NCBI GenBank assembly: GCA_021296375.1
Contig: JAGWAQ010000003.1
Coordinates: 1 to 28,107 of the forward strand
From: Alphaproteobacteria bacterium
GTDB lineage: Bacteria > Pseudomonadota > Alphaproteobacteria > Puniceispirillales > UBA1172
Direction of reading: 5' to 3'
DNA length: 28,107 bases
Of this stretch, positions 8,419 to 16,569 are shown one piece after another. The notes below the pieces were generated by a model. That model saw only the letters and a program-made list of their open reading frames with translations, had not been told where the DNA came from and did not search any database. Position 1 is the stretch's first letter. Every line of letters starts with the position of its first letter. A program made the position numbers and the translations under genes.

Positions 8419-8480
8419 ATTACCGTCAGGATGGTCCCCCAACCCCCTGACGGCAATTCTTTTATGCGTTGACGATGGTG
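8388..8480 (-). ncRNA. Candidate small RNA ending at the 8388-8418 terminator
   Basis: On the minus strand, just before the terminator, is a second hairpin with arms CCGTCAGG and CCTGACGG (plus-strand 8423-8430 and 8446-8453). Its 15-nt loop is rich in G. The two hairpins followed by a U-run have the shape of a bacterial small RNA. Upstream on the same strand is AT-rich DNA (about 8500-8590) suitable for a promoter. No protein gene on the minus strand explains the terminator. The 5' end is a guess and no known RNA family was recognised. Confidence 0.4.
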
Positions 8481-8539
8481 TACCAAATAAATTCCGCCGC
8501 CGCATTGAAAACTGTGAAATAATGAAAATTGTAAATATT

Positions 8540-8558
8540 TTACATTTGCAAAATGTAA
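8540..8558. promoter_or_regulatory. TTTGCAAA-centred palindrome, candidate RamB/ScfR operator
   Basis: TTACATTTGCAAAATGTAA has 8-bp perfect arms around GCA, and contains the 8-bp palindrome TTTGCAAA. A second palindrome, GTAAA-TAT-TTTAC, partly overlaps it at 8531-8543. It lies about 140 bp upstream of the RamB/ScfR-type regulator. RamB of Corynebacterium is known to bind sites containing TTTGCAAA-like cores. Autoregulation, or control of the minus-strand small RNA, is inferred. Confidence 0.5.
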
Positions 8559-8590
8559 GTTTTGTAATAAACTTTGGTTTACAAGATTAC

Positions 8591-8643
8591 ACGGCGCCAG
8601 GACATGACCTGATGACACGGCGCCAAGACATGGCCTGAAGACA
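8591..8643 (+). repeat. Tandem 26-bp repeat upstream of the scfR-like gene
   Basis: Two adjacent 26-bp units (8591-8616 and 8617-8642) differ at three positions; each contains ACGGCGCCA, GACATG and CCTGA. Anchored on CCTGA, the period is 26 (8608, 8634). The unit CCTGATGACACGGC... is clearly related to the 27-bp unit CCTGAAGACAAGGC... at 18317-18396. The array ends about 50 bp before the start codon of the regulator. Confidence 0.75.
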
Positions 8644-8695
8644 TGATCAATCCCGCCATGATGGTTGCGGGTTTGGTCCCGGGAGGAGTGCTGAC

Positions 8696-10117
8696 ATGCT
8701 CGAACTTGGTGAAAAGCCTATGGTTGGCCACAAGGTGCGGCGGCTGCGGAAAGACCTGGGGTTAACGCAGTCGGATATGGCGGCCACCATCGGCATCAGC
8801 GCCAGTTATTTGAACCTGATCGAGCATAATCAGCGCCCCGTGACGGTGCCGCTCCTGTTCAAGCTTGGCCAGAGCTTTGACATTGACCTGAAAGATTTTG
8901 CCGCCGATGACAGCACCCGTCTGATCGCCGATTTGACGGAAATGTTCGCCGATAGCGCGATTTCCGGCCATACGGTCTCAAAGCGGGAATTGCGGGATTT
9001 CGTGTCGAGCCAGCCGAATATCGCGGCGACGCTTCTGCAATTTTACAGCAGCTTTCTTGACCTTAAATCCAATATCCAGACGGCGGCGGTGTCCGGCGGT
9101 GAACGCCAGAGCTTGCATTCCGCCTCGCTGGTTGAGGATATTCGGCTTTATCTTCAGCACCACGGCAATTATTTTGGCGAGCTTGAAGAGGCGGCGGAAC
9201 GTTTCATTGCCGAAGCGGGGCTGCGTCGTGACACGCTGTATTCTGACATTTGCGCCTGGTTCAAGCGGGAATTGAACTTGGTGGTGCAGATCGTGCCTGC
9301 GGAAACCATGGGCCATAGCCTGCGCCGCTATGACCCCCACCGCGGGCGGATATTGTTGTCGGAGGCCCTGCGTCGCCCGCAACGGATTTTCCAGCTGCTC
9401 TTGCAGGCGGCGTTTTCCACCCAGGATGATGTCATCAGCGCGATGATCACGAAAGCCGATAAACCGGCGATGGCAAGCCTGTTGCGCAACACCTTGGCGG
9501 GGTATTTCGCGGCGGCGGTGATGATGCCCTATTCGAGTTTTGCGGAAGCGGCGCGCGCCCTGCGTTATGATATTGATCTGCTGGGGCGGCGCTTCGGGGT
9601 GAGTTTCGAGCAAGTCTGCCACCGGTTGACGACGCTTAATCGTCAGGGTGATCGCGGCATTTCGTTTTTCTTCATCCGCGTTGATCCGGCGGGCAATGTG
9701 TCAAAGCGCCTGTCGGCGGGGAAAATGCAATTTGCCAATCATGGCGGCACTTGCGCCCGCTGGGTGGTGCATCATGCCTTTCGAGTGCCGTCCAAGATCG
9801 TGACGCAAGTGGCGGAGCTTGAAGAGGGCCAGCAGGTGTTTACCATGGCGCGCACCGTGTCCCCCCTGTGGACGCCGCCGGGCCAGCCTGAACCTGAATT
9901 TGCCGTTGCCCTTGGCTGTGATGTTGCCCATGCGAGGGATATCGTCCATGCCGATCACCTTGATCTGGGCAAAGCGACGAAACCGGTGCCTGTCGGCATC
10001 GGCTGTCATGTCTGTGAGCGGATGGATTGCGCGCAACGCTCGCAACCGCCATTGGGGCATAACGTGCGGTTTGACCCTTACACCCGAAAACTCGGGCTGT
10101 TTGACCTTGAGGTCTAG
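8696..10117 (+). CDS. XRE-family short-chain fatty acyl-CoA regulator (ScfR/RamB-like)
   Basis: This 473-aa regulator has an N-terminal XRE helix-turn-helix at about residues 10-65 (VRRLRKDLGLTQSDMAATIGISASYLNLIE). An IrrE/ImmA-like middle region follows. The C-terminus has the conserved cysteine cluster GIGCHVCERMDCAQRS typical of the RamB/ScfR type. Relatives sense short-chain acyl-CoA and control acetate, propionate or glyoxylate metabolism. None of those target genes is adjacent here. The start at 8696 has a strong GGGAGGAG about 8 nt upstream. A TTTGCAAA palindrome upstream suggests autoregulation. No cysteine or helix-turn-helix position looks damaged. Confidence 0.88.
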   Translation: MLELGEKPMVGHKVRRLRKDLGLTQSDMAATIGISASYLNLIEHNQRPVTVPLLFKLGQSFDIDLKDFAADDSTRLIADLTEMFADSAISGHTVSKRELRDFVSSQPNIAATLLQFYSSFLDLKSNIQTAAVSGGERQSLHSASLVEDIRLYLQHHGNYFGELEEAAERFIAEAGLRRDTLYSDICAWFKRELNLVVQIVPAETMGHSLRRYDPHRGRILLSEALRRPQRIFQLLLQAAFSTQDDVISAMITKADKPAMASLLRNTLAGYFAAAVMMPYSSFAEAARALRYDIDLLGRRFGVSFEQVCHRLTTLNRQGDRGISFFFIRVDPAGNVSKRLSAGKMQFANHGGTCARWVVHHAFRVPSKIVTQVAELEEGQQVFTMARTVSPLWTPPGQPEPEFAVALGCDVAHARDIVHADHLDLGKATKPVPVGIGCHVCERMDCAQRSQPPLGHNVRFDPYTRKLGLFDLEV

Positions 10118-10188
10118 GCCAGAGCCATCAGGCGCACGGCCATCAGCGAGAAAGCCTTGGTCACGGCGGCGGAATTTGCTAGAAGAAG

Positions 10189-10208
10189 CGCAAGTATTTA
10201 ACCTTGCG
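10189..10208 (+). promoter_or_regulatory. Inverted repeat in the mgtE leader
   Basis: CGCAAG (10189-10194) and CTTGCG (10203-10208) form a 6-bp stem with an 8-nt loop, 62 bp upstream of the mgtE start. It could be an operator or an RNA hairpin. It does not resemble an M-box riboswitch, which is much longer. The rest of the 153-bp scfR-mgtE gap shows nothing else clear. Confidence 0.25.
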
Positions 10209-10270
10209 GGAAGTGTATTGCCCCGACGCCGATCACCCCTAAAGCTGCATCATGAAAGGAGGACAATGTG

Positions 10271-11662
10271 ATGGATCAACAGAACAAACCCTCCCGTGAT
10301 CATCTTGACCAGTTGTCGAGCCTTTATGGCATGACCCCAAAAGTCGAGGCGGCGGTGATCATCGCCCTTGCTGATGGCGATGCCCGGCGGGTGCGGGCCT
10401 TGGTGTCGCCGCTCCACCCGGCGGATCAGGCGGATCTGGTGGAACGCCTCAATGGCCCCCAGCGCAAGCTGCTGTTTGCCATGATGGGGCCGGTGCTGGA
10501 CCCTGAAACCCTGACGTATTTTGATGATGATTTGCTTGAAGATGCGCTCGGCATCATCGGGGCGGAAGGCGTCGCCAAGGCGTTGCCGGAACTTGATAGC
10601 GATGACGCGATCGATATTCTCGAAGAATTTGATGAAGAGGAACGCGACAGTATTCTGGCGGCCATGCCGGCGGCCGAACGCCTGATTGTTGAAGAAGGCT
10701 TGTCCTATCCTGAAGATTCCGCCGGCCGATTGATGCAGCGTGAAGTGGTGGTGGCGCCCTCGCACTGGACGGTGGGGCAGACCATTGATTTCATGCGCTC
10801 TGAAGATAATCTGCCGGAAGATTTTTATGCCATTGTGGTGATTGATCCGGCGCGGCGGGTGCTGGGGCAGGTGCGCCTGTCGCGGCTTTTGTCGGCGCAA
10901 CGTCCGGTCCGTATGTCGGAGATGATGGAAAACACGCCTCATCAAATCCCGGTGTCGATGGATCAGGAAGAAGTGGCGGTGCTGTTCCGGCGTTATGCCC
11001 TTGTCTCGGCGTCGGTGGTGGATGACCAGAACCGGCTGGTGGGGATGATCACCGTTGATGATGTCGTCGAGGTGATCGACGAAGAGGCGGAAGAAGACCT
11101 GATGGGTCTTGCGGGGGTCAGTGACGTGTCGATCCGGTCGACCTTGATCGAAACCCTGCAGGCGCGGTTTTCATGGCTTGGGGTCAATTTGCTGACGGCG
11201 ATAGCCGCGTCGGTGGTGATCAGCTTTTTTGAAGACGCCATCCAGCGCATTGTCGCCCTCGCGGTGCTGATGCCGATCGTCGCCTCCATGGGGGGGAATG
11301 CCGGCACCCAGACGGTGACGGTGGCGGTGCGGGCGCTGGCCTTGCGGCAATTGTCGCGCTCGACCATGGCGGGGTTCATCTGGCGTGAATTCAGCGTCGG
11401 CGTCATTAACGGAACGATTTTCGCCATTACAGCGGGCGTCATCGCCTTTGCCTGGTTCGGGGATTTGTCGGTTGCCCTGGTCATGGGCTTTGCCATGATG
11501 GCCAATCTTATTGTCGCGGGGGTATCGGGCACGGCCATTCCCCTGACGCTATCGCGGCTCGGGGTGGACCCGGCGGTGGCGTCATCCGTCTTTATCACCA
11601 CCATCACGGATGTGATCGGTTTTCTCACGTTTCTGGGGCTTGCGGCCCTCTTCCTGCTGTAA
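10271..11662 (+). CDS. mgtE: Magnesium transporter MgtE
   Basis: MgtE is a dimeric inner-membrane Mg2+ channel. The 463-aa protein shows an N-terminal MgtE domain of acidic helical repeats to about residue 130 and a CBS pair at about 135-255. The C-terminal five-helix pore carries the conserved MGGNAGTQT followed by VRALALRQL. Length and layout are standard. The open frame begins with a GTG at 10268; the ATG at 10271 is preferred because AGGAGG at 10257-10262 gives 8-nt spacing. The DUF1489 gene begins 10 bp after the stop, so the two probably share a transcript. Confidence 0.95.
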   Translation: MDQQNKPSRDHLDQLSSLYGMTPKVEAAVIIALADGDARRVRALVSPLHPADQADLVERLNGPQRKLLFAMMGPVLDPETLTYFDDDLLEDALGIIGAEGVAKALPELDSDDAIDILEEFDEEERDSILAAMPAAERLIVEEGLSYPEDSAGRLMQREVVVAPSHWTVGQTIDFMRSEDNLPEDFYAIVVIDPARRVLGQVRLSRLLSAQRPVRMSEMMENTPHQIPVSMDQEEVAVLFRRYALVSASVVDDQNRLVGMITVDDVVEVIDEEAEEDLMGLAGVSDVSIRSTLIETLQARFSWLGVNLLTAIAASVVISFFEDAIQRIVALAVLMPIVASMGGNAGTQTVTVAVRALALRQLSRSTMAGFIWREFSVGVINGTIFAITAGVIAFAWFGDLSVALVMGFAMMANLIVAGVSGTAIPLTLSRLGVDPAVASSVFITTITDVIGFLTFLGLAALFLL

Positions 11663-11672
11663 GGGTTGACCT

Positions 11673-12089
11673 ATGCTGCATTTGAAAAAGCTTTCCGTTG
11701 GCTCCACCAGTATCGACAGTCTGCGGCAATGGCATGAAGAGCTTCTGGCAAGACGCAAGCGCATCGTTCATGTGACGCGGTCGTTCCCGAGGCGGGCGGA
11801 AGAAATCCTGCCCGGCGGAAGCATATACTGGGTCATTAAAGGCAAGATGTGCGCCCGTCAGTTGATCGAGGAGTTTATCGAGGTTGAGCGTGAGGATGGC
11901 GGCACGTCTTGCGGCATTGTCATGCGCCCGGGGTTGATCCCGGTGCTTGAAAAACGCCATCGGCCGTTTCAGGGATGGCGATATCTTGAGGTGGCGGATG
12001 CGCCGCCGGACCTGCCGTCAGGCGACAGCCCCGAGGACACCATGCCGTCGGAAATGGCGGAAGAATTGCGCGACCTCGGGTTGCTGTGA
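11673..12089 (+). CDS. DUF1489 family protein
   Basis: This is a 138-aa soluble protein of the DUF1489 family, which is largely confined to Alphaproteobacteria and has no known biochemical role. Recognisable parts are the N-terminal MLHLKKLSVGSTSID, the basic VTRSFPRR and the core SIYWVIKGKMCARQ. AAGGG lies about 8 nt upstream of the ATG. It follows mgtE by 10 bp. Its TGA stop abuts the stop of the convergent 67-aa gene with no bases between (TGATCA at 12087-12092). Confidence 0.85.
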   Translation: MLHLKKLSVGSTSIDSLRQWHEELLARRKRIVHVTRSFPRRAEEILPGGSIYWVIKGKMCARQLIEEFIEVEREDGGTSCGIVMRPGLIPVLEKRHRPFQGWRYLEVADAPPDLPSGDSPEDTMPSEMAEELRDLGLL

Positions 12090-12293
12090 TCAGCTTTCCT
12101 TAACGAAGGTCACGGCAAACATCGGCTTGCCGTCAAACAGATCCTGGCGTTCAGGACCATTCAGCATTTCAAACCGTGACATGGCGATGGGGCCCGCCAT
12201 GCGATACCCTTCAGCCGACAGGTTGCGGCGGTGGAATTCCAGCGCGGCGGCTTCAAAACTTTCAGCGATAATAGTGATGCGATCTTCGTTCAT
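12090..12293 (-). CDS. Small conserved-looking hypothetical protein (67 aa)
   Basis: I do not recognise the family. The 67-aa product is soluble and mixed-charge, with an N-terminal beta-helix pattern (DRITIIAESFEAAALEFHRR) and a C-terminal strand (GKPMFAVTFVKES). This looks like a small alpha/beta domain rather than a random ORF. A CAGGG lies about 8 nt upstream of the ATG on the minus strand. It is 131 bp downstream of the MFS gene on the same strand, and that gap holds three evenly spaced palindromes, so it may have its own regulated promoter. It converges with the DUF1489 gene stop-to-stop. Confidence 0.7.
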   Translation of the reverse strand: MNEDRITIIAESFEAAALEFHRRNLSAEGYRMAGPIAMSRFEMLNGPERQDLFDGKPMFAVTFVKES

Positions 12294-12349
12294 GGTTCTG
12301 CCCTGTTGCGATATGCGTTCTTGATGAATACACCATCCACTAATCTAGG

Positions 12350-12424
12350 CCAATTGGAAATTGGTCAAGCAACCCAAACCAATTGGAAATTGGTGAAAAA
12401 ATTTTGGGCCAATTGAAAATTGGT
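12350..12424. promoter_or_regulatory. Three evenly spaced CCAATT-N3-AATTGG palindromes
   Basis: Copies lie at 12350-12365, 12379-12394 and 12409-12424. The first two are identical (CCAATTGGAAATTGGT) and the third differs at one base. Each is a perfect 6-bp inverted repeat around 3 bp. The period is 29-30 bp. They fill the gap upstream of the 67-aa gene and the last touches the stop codon of the MFS gene. Cooperative operators for one regulator are the simplest reading; no regulator is assigned. Confidence 0.65.
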
Positions 12425-13692
12425 CAGGCCGCGGGAGGGTCCTGAACCTCGTCTTCGGTTTCTGTCCATTCCGCTTCGGGGTGGATGGTGGTGACCATCG
12501 CCGTTGATCGCGACGGCACCGCCACAAATGGCGCCTGCGCCTGATTAGGCATGGATTCACGGGCGAACATACGATAGACGACAATCGCCGTCATCATCAG
12601 ATGCATCGCCGCCATGGTGGGGTAAAACCCCGACGGGCCAAAAATATTCATCACATAGCCGACAATCGGCGGGCCAAAGATCGCCCCAAAACCGTTGATC
12701 ATCACCAGTTTGGATGAGGTCGCGCCAATCTGGTTCGGGTTCAGGTAGTCATTGGCGTGGGCAATATTGAGTGAGTATAGCGGCGTATGGGTGCCGCCAT
12801 AAAGTATCCCCGCTGCCAGGATGAAATAAAACGACATGCTCTCGGCAAAATACGCCAGCATTGCCGTCACCACCGCCAGCACCTGAACGATCAGGATAAT
12901 GGTTCGGCGGTCAATGATATCCGACAGTTTACCAAGAGGGTATTGCAGCACCATGGCCCCCAGCATCAATGCCGACATGAAGAACGAGATTTCCATCAAA
13001 TCATAGCCCAGCTTGGTGGCGTAAACCGCCCCCATGCCAAACAATACCGATGACGTGATGCCATGCATCGCCATCCCTGTCACCGCCAGGGGGGAGGTGC
13101 GGAAGGCGCGGTAAAGCGAAACCGGTTCAGGGTCCTGGATGTCAGGCACTTTCGCGGCGGTCATGAGAATAGGGATCACGGCTATTGACACCAGCACCGA
13201 TACCATGATGAACAGATCAGTGGAGGACGGGTCGCCCGTCGACAGCAGCATCAGCCCGATGATCATCCCCAGCATGTTGACGATCATATAGACCGACAGC
13301 AGGCTGCCGCGGGTGTCATTGCTGGCCTTGTCGTTGATCCAGCTTTCGGCGACGATATACATGCCGGAATAGGCAAAACCGGTGACCACCCGCATCATCC
13401 CCCAGATGAACGCGTATTCAAAAATCCCGTGTATCAGGATAGAGGATGACGCCAGCCCCGCCAGCGCGCCAAAAACACGAACATGGCCAACCCGAGACAC
13501 CATTTTGGGAACAAGGAATGACCCCACCATAAAGCCGACAAAATACCCCGACATGATGATGCCGGTGATAATGTCACCAAAGGCCAGGGCTTCGGCACGG
13601 TTGCCGAGCAAAGCGCCCTGAAGGCCGTTCCCCGCCATGAACAGGAAAATACCAAAAAACAGCGTCCAGGATGACAGCAGAGCTGATCGCAT
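12424..13692 (-). CDS. MFS transporter
   Basis: This 422-aa membrane protein has about twelve hydrophobic segments in two six-helix halves. The MFS loop between helices 2 and 3 reads GSFLVPKMVSRVGHVRVFG, and the second-half equivalent is LGKLSDIIDRRTII. The RVVTGFAYSGMYIVAESWINDKA segment resembles the YcaD-like group of MFS proteins, whose substrates are largely unknown. A soluble acidic C-terminal tail of about 40 residues follows the last helix. AGGA lies about 8 nt upstream of the ATG at 13692. It is transcribed away from glnE's 3' end with a 68-bp gap, so it may be the third gene of a MATE-glnE-MFS run. Confidence 0.88.
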   Translation of the reverse strand: MRSALLSSWTLFFGIFLFMAGNGLQGALLGNRAEALAFGDIITGIIMSGYFVGFMVGSFLVPKMVSRVGHVRVFGALAGLASSSILIHGIFEYAFIWGMMRVVTGFAYSGMYIVAESWINDKASNDTRGSLLSVYMIVNMLGMIIGLMLLSTGDPSSTDLFIMVSVLVSIAVIPILMTAAKVPDIQDPEPVSLYRAFRTSPLAVTGMAMHGITSSVLFGMGAVYATKLGYDLMEISFFMSALMLGAMVLQYPLGKLSDIIDRRTIILIVQVLAVVTAMLAYFAESMSFYFILAAGILYGGTHTPLYSLNIAHANDYLNPNQIGATSSKLVMINGFGAIFGPPIVGYVMNIFGPSGFYPTMAAMHLMMTAIVVYRMFARESMPNQAQAPFVAVPSRSTAMVTTIHPEAEWTETEDEVQDPPAA

Positions 13693-13760
13693 GGTGTGGT
13701 CCTATTCAAACAAAAAGTTGCGAGGGATACGTCCTGTTGTCAGCGGCGTATTCTTGCTCT

Positions 13761-16565
13761 CTACGCCTTTTTTGAATCTTTGCAAACATATTTTTTCACA
13801 ATGGCCGAAATGGGGTCAGCCACTTGGTCAAGCTCGTCATCCAGTTGCTGAAAACTGGTTTTGCCAAACCGTCGTTGAACGCTTGGTGGAAGCGGAATTT
13901 CAGGTGTTTCAACGGCCTGGGTCCGAACCCCTGTCAAGCGCATCCACTGGATCAATTCCGTGTAGGTGATGATGGCGCTGGTGAGGGTTTCCGCCTCATC
14001 ATCCGTCAAGGCACCATGATTGCGCAAAAGCGGCACCGCATCCAGGGCCCGGCGGGTGATCGGAAGGTCCTGCGCATCGGGGGACATCTGCATCATCTGG
14101 GTGAGGAAATCGATATCCATGATGCCGCCGTCTCGCCCCCGCAGATCACGCGCTGACATGGCCGGGGCGGCGGCTTTCAGTCGGGATTGCATCGCCGCCA
14201 CATCGTCGATCAGGGTGGCGGTGTCCCGTAGCGATTTGACAACCGCTGGCACCAGCGCCTCCATGCGGGTGGTGATGGCATCGGGGTTGACCCCGCCAAT
14301 GAACCGGCTTTTGATCAAGGCCATATGCTCCCAGGTCCAGGCGTCGTTGCGCTGGTAATGCTCAAACCCGTCGATATGGATGGCCACCGGCCCCTTGTTG
14401 CCCGAGGGGCGAAGCCGCATATCGACCTCAAAGCATTTGCCTTCGGCGGTAGGGCTGGACAGCGCGTTAATCAGCTCCTGCCCGAAGCGGGAGTAATATT
14501 GCGACCCCATCAAACTGCGCGCCCCGCCTTCCGATTGACTGTCGGGGGGAATGTCAAAAATAAACACAAGATCGAGGTCTGACGTCAAGGTCATCTCTTG
14601 GGCGCCGCATCGGCCGAGGGCATAGATGGCGATCCCGCCGCCGGTGATCTGGCCAAATCGCCGTGTCATCTCACGCGTCACAACCGGCAAGGCGCATCTG
14701 ATGATGACATCGGCAATAGCCGTGTACTGAAGCCCGGCACGAGCGCCATCAATCCCCCCTCGCAGCAATTGGGCGGAGGTGCGGAATTGCCATTCCCGGC
14801 ATTGACGGCGCAGCGCGCTCAGCTGGTCTTCATAAAACGGCAACTCATCCAGCAGGCGGGTCAGTTCCGCTTCACGTTCGGGCCAGTTTTCCTCAACCTG
14901 CCAGAAGGATTGATAGAGCAGCGCATCGGCCAGCATCGGGTATCGGCTGATTTGTTGCGCCAGAACCGGCGCGGAGGAAACGATATCCACAATCATTTCC
15001 GCGATGTCGTCATGGCTGTCGATAAGGGCAAATAGCTGCAGCCCCGCGGGCAGGCGTTCCACCAGTTGCGCAAACGCCACGAAGCCGGTGTCGGGGGATT
15101 CCTGCTCGGCAAATTTCAGCAACAGGCGCGGCAGAAGTTTTGCCAATAAATCCCGTGATCGAGGTGAACGCGTGGCGGCAATCCGCCCCGCCAGCCAGCC
15201 GTCGCAGGTGGAGGTGATGGCCTGGGGGTTGGTGAAGCCGAGTTTTTCGAGCCGTTCATGACTGGCGGCAATGTCTTCGGAGATATAGGGCAGGTCATCT
15301 TCAGCAGGCTGGTTCTGGCCCGACAGGCGCTCAAGCAAGCCTTTGGTGGCGGTAATCACCTCATCCCCAAGGGTCATCAGGTGTTGCCGGAACAGCTCAG
15401 GGTCATCATGACCGCAGAGCGTGGCAATAGCACGGAAGGCCTCTTCTGATTTCGGCATCTGGTGGGTCTGGGCGTCACCGATCATCTGCAGGCGATGTTC
15501 AAGCCGTCGCCAGAGCGCATAGGCGCTGGTTAAACTTTCGCTGAATTCGGGGGAGATCCAGTCGTTCTGCGCCAGTTGCTTGAGCGCGGCGGGGGTTGAG
15601 GTGACGCGCAATTCCGCCTCGCGCCCGCCGGCGATCAATTGCTGGGCATGAACGAAAAATTCAATCGACCGAATGCCGCCAATGCCGTTCTTGATGTTGT
15701 AGCCCAGCAAATCATCTGGCCGCGCTTCCCGCCGCAGCATGATCTTCAGGTCATCCAGCACGGTGTAGTCAAGGTAACGCCGCCAGATGAACGGCTTGAG
15801 GTCATCCAGAAAAGCTTGCCCCGCCGCCAGATTACCTGCCACGGGACGGGCCCGGATAAAAGCCGCGCGTTCCCAGGTGCGGGCGAGGGATTCGTAATAG
15901 CTCAAGGCCGCGTCACGCTGGATGGCAACAGGGGTGGCGCCGGGGTCAGGGCGCAGGCGCAAATCGACCCGCCACCCCAGCCCGTCTTTCGTGGGTTGCG
16001 ACATCAGGCTGGTGATCTGGCGCGTCAGGCGAACGTATTTTTTCGCCGCGTCGTAGTCATCATGGTCATTGAGGGTGATGACGATCAGGTCAATGTCCGA
16101 CGAATAATTGAGTTCTTTGGCGCCGAGCTTGCCGAGGGCGAGGATAAACCAGTTCTGGCGGGTGGTTTCATCCCCCGCCAGGGCATCCGCCAGGGTGCGG
16201 AGTGCGGTTTCCGCCGCCATTGTCAGCCACGCCATATGCTGGTGGATATCAGCGCCCCCCGTCAGGTCTGTTACCGCCACCAGATGATTGATGCGGCTGC
16301 GGTACTGGCGGATCGCCGCCATTAATCCGGCGTCATCCTCCGCCGCGGTGATGGCGGTATTGAGCTGGGCTTTTGCGGCACGAAGAATATCCTCACTGCC
16401 GCCGTTACGGATCACCGCAAGGTCTTCGCCATGCTGGCGGAACAACCACGACAGGTGAGGGGAGATTTCCGCCGCCTGCGCGAGGATGGCCGCATCATCG
16501 GTGGTGATGCCGTTGGCAGTGTCGGCCGGAAAAATATCAGAACTTGTAATACGTGCGCTGACCAT
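13761..16565 (-). CDS. glnE: Bifunctional glutamine synthetase adenylyltransferase/deadenylyltransferase
   Basis: GlnE adds or removes AMP on glutamine synthetase in response to nitrogen status relayed by PII. The 934-aa protein has both nucleotidyltransferase domains. The N-terminal deadenylylase motif is ALGKLGAKELNYSSDIDL at about residues 145-162. The C-terminal adenylylase motif is ALGRCGAQEMTLTSDLDL near residue 650. Both acidic metal-binding pairs are intact. Length is close to the usual 950-1000. The start at 16565 is 4 bp after the stop of the MATE gene, so translation is probably coupled. No nitrogen-regulatory site was seen nearby. Confidence 0.95.
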   Translation of the reverse strand: MVSARITSSDIFPADTANGITTDDAAILAQAAEISPHLSWLFRQHGEDLAVIRNGGSEDILRAAKAQLNTAITAAEDDAGLMAAIRQYRSRINHLVAVTDLTGGADIHQHMAWLTMAAETALRTLADALAGDETTRQNWFILALGKLGAKELNYSSDIDLIVITLNDHDDYDAAKKYVRLTRQITSLMSQPTKDGLGWRVDLRLRPDPGATPVAIQRDAALSYYESLARTWERAAFIRARPVAGNLAAGQAFLDDLKPFIWRRYLDYTVLDDLKIMLRREARPDDLLGYNIKNGIGGIRSIEFFVHAQQLIAGGREAELRVTSTPAALKQLAQNDWISPEFSESLTSAYALWRRLEHRLQMIGDAQTHQMPKSEEAFRAIATLCGHDDPELFRQHLMTLGDEVITATKGLLERLSGQNQPAEDDLPYISEDIAASHERLEKLGFTNPQAITSTCDGWLAGRIAATRSPRSRDLLAKLLPRLLLKFAEQESPDTGFVAFAQLVERLPAGLQLFALIDSHDDIAEMIVDIVSSAPVLAQQISRYPMLADALLYQSFWQVEENWPEREAELTRLLDELPFYEDQLSALRRQCREWQFRTSAQLLRGGIDGARAGLQYTAIADVIIRCALPVVTREMTRRFGQITGGGIAIYALGRCGAQEMTLTSDLDLVFIFDIPPDSQSEGGARSLMGSQYYSRFGQELINALSSPTAEGKCFEVDMRLRPSGNKGPVAIHIDGFEHYQRNDAWTWEHMALIKSRFIGGVNPDAITTRMEALVPAVVKSLRDTATLIDDVAAMQSRLKAAAPAMSARDLRGRDGGIMDIDFLTQMMQMSPDAQDLPITRRALDAVPLLRNHGALTDDEAETLTSAIITYTELIQWMRLTGVRTQAVETPEIPLPPSVQRRFGKTSFQQLDDELDQVADPISAIVKKYVCKDSKKA

Positions 16566-16569
16566 GGGA

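Noticed and set aside
8325..8618. 97-aa minus-strand frame across the 8388-8480 hairpins
   Set aside because: It runs through a terminator and low-complexity repeats and has no recognisable domain or ribosome-binding site.
12087..12092. Abutting convergent stops (TGATCA) as a special site
   Set aside because: It is a compact arrangement but needs no further explanation; the six-base palindrome follows from TGA meeting the complement of TGA.
12350..12424. Three regularly spaced repeats as a CRISPR array
   Set aside because: Repeats are only 16 bp with 13-14-bp gaps and no cas genes are nearby; an operator array fits better.
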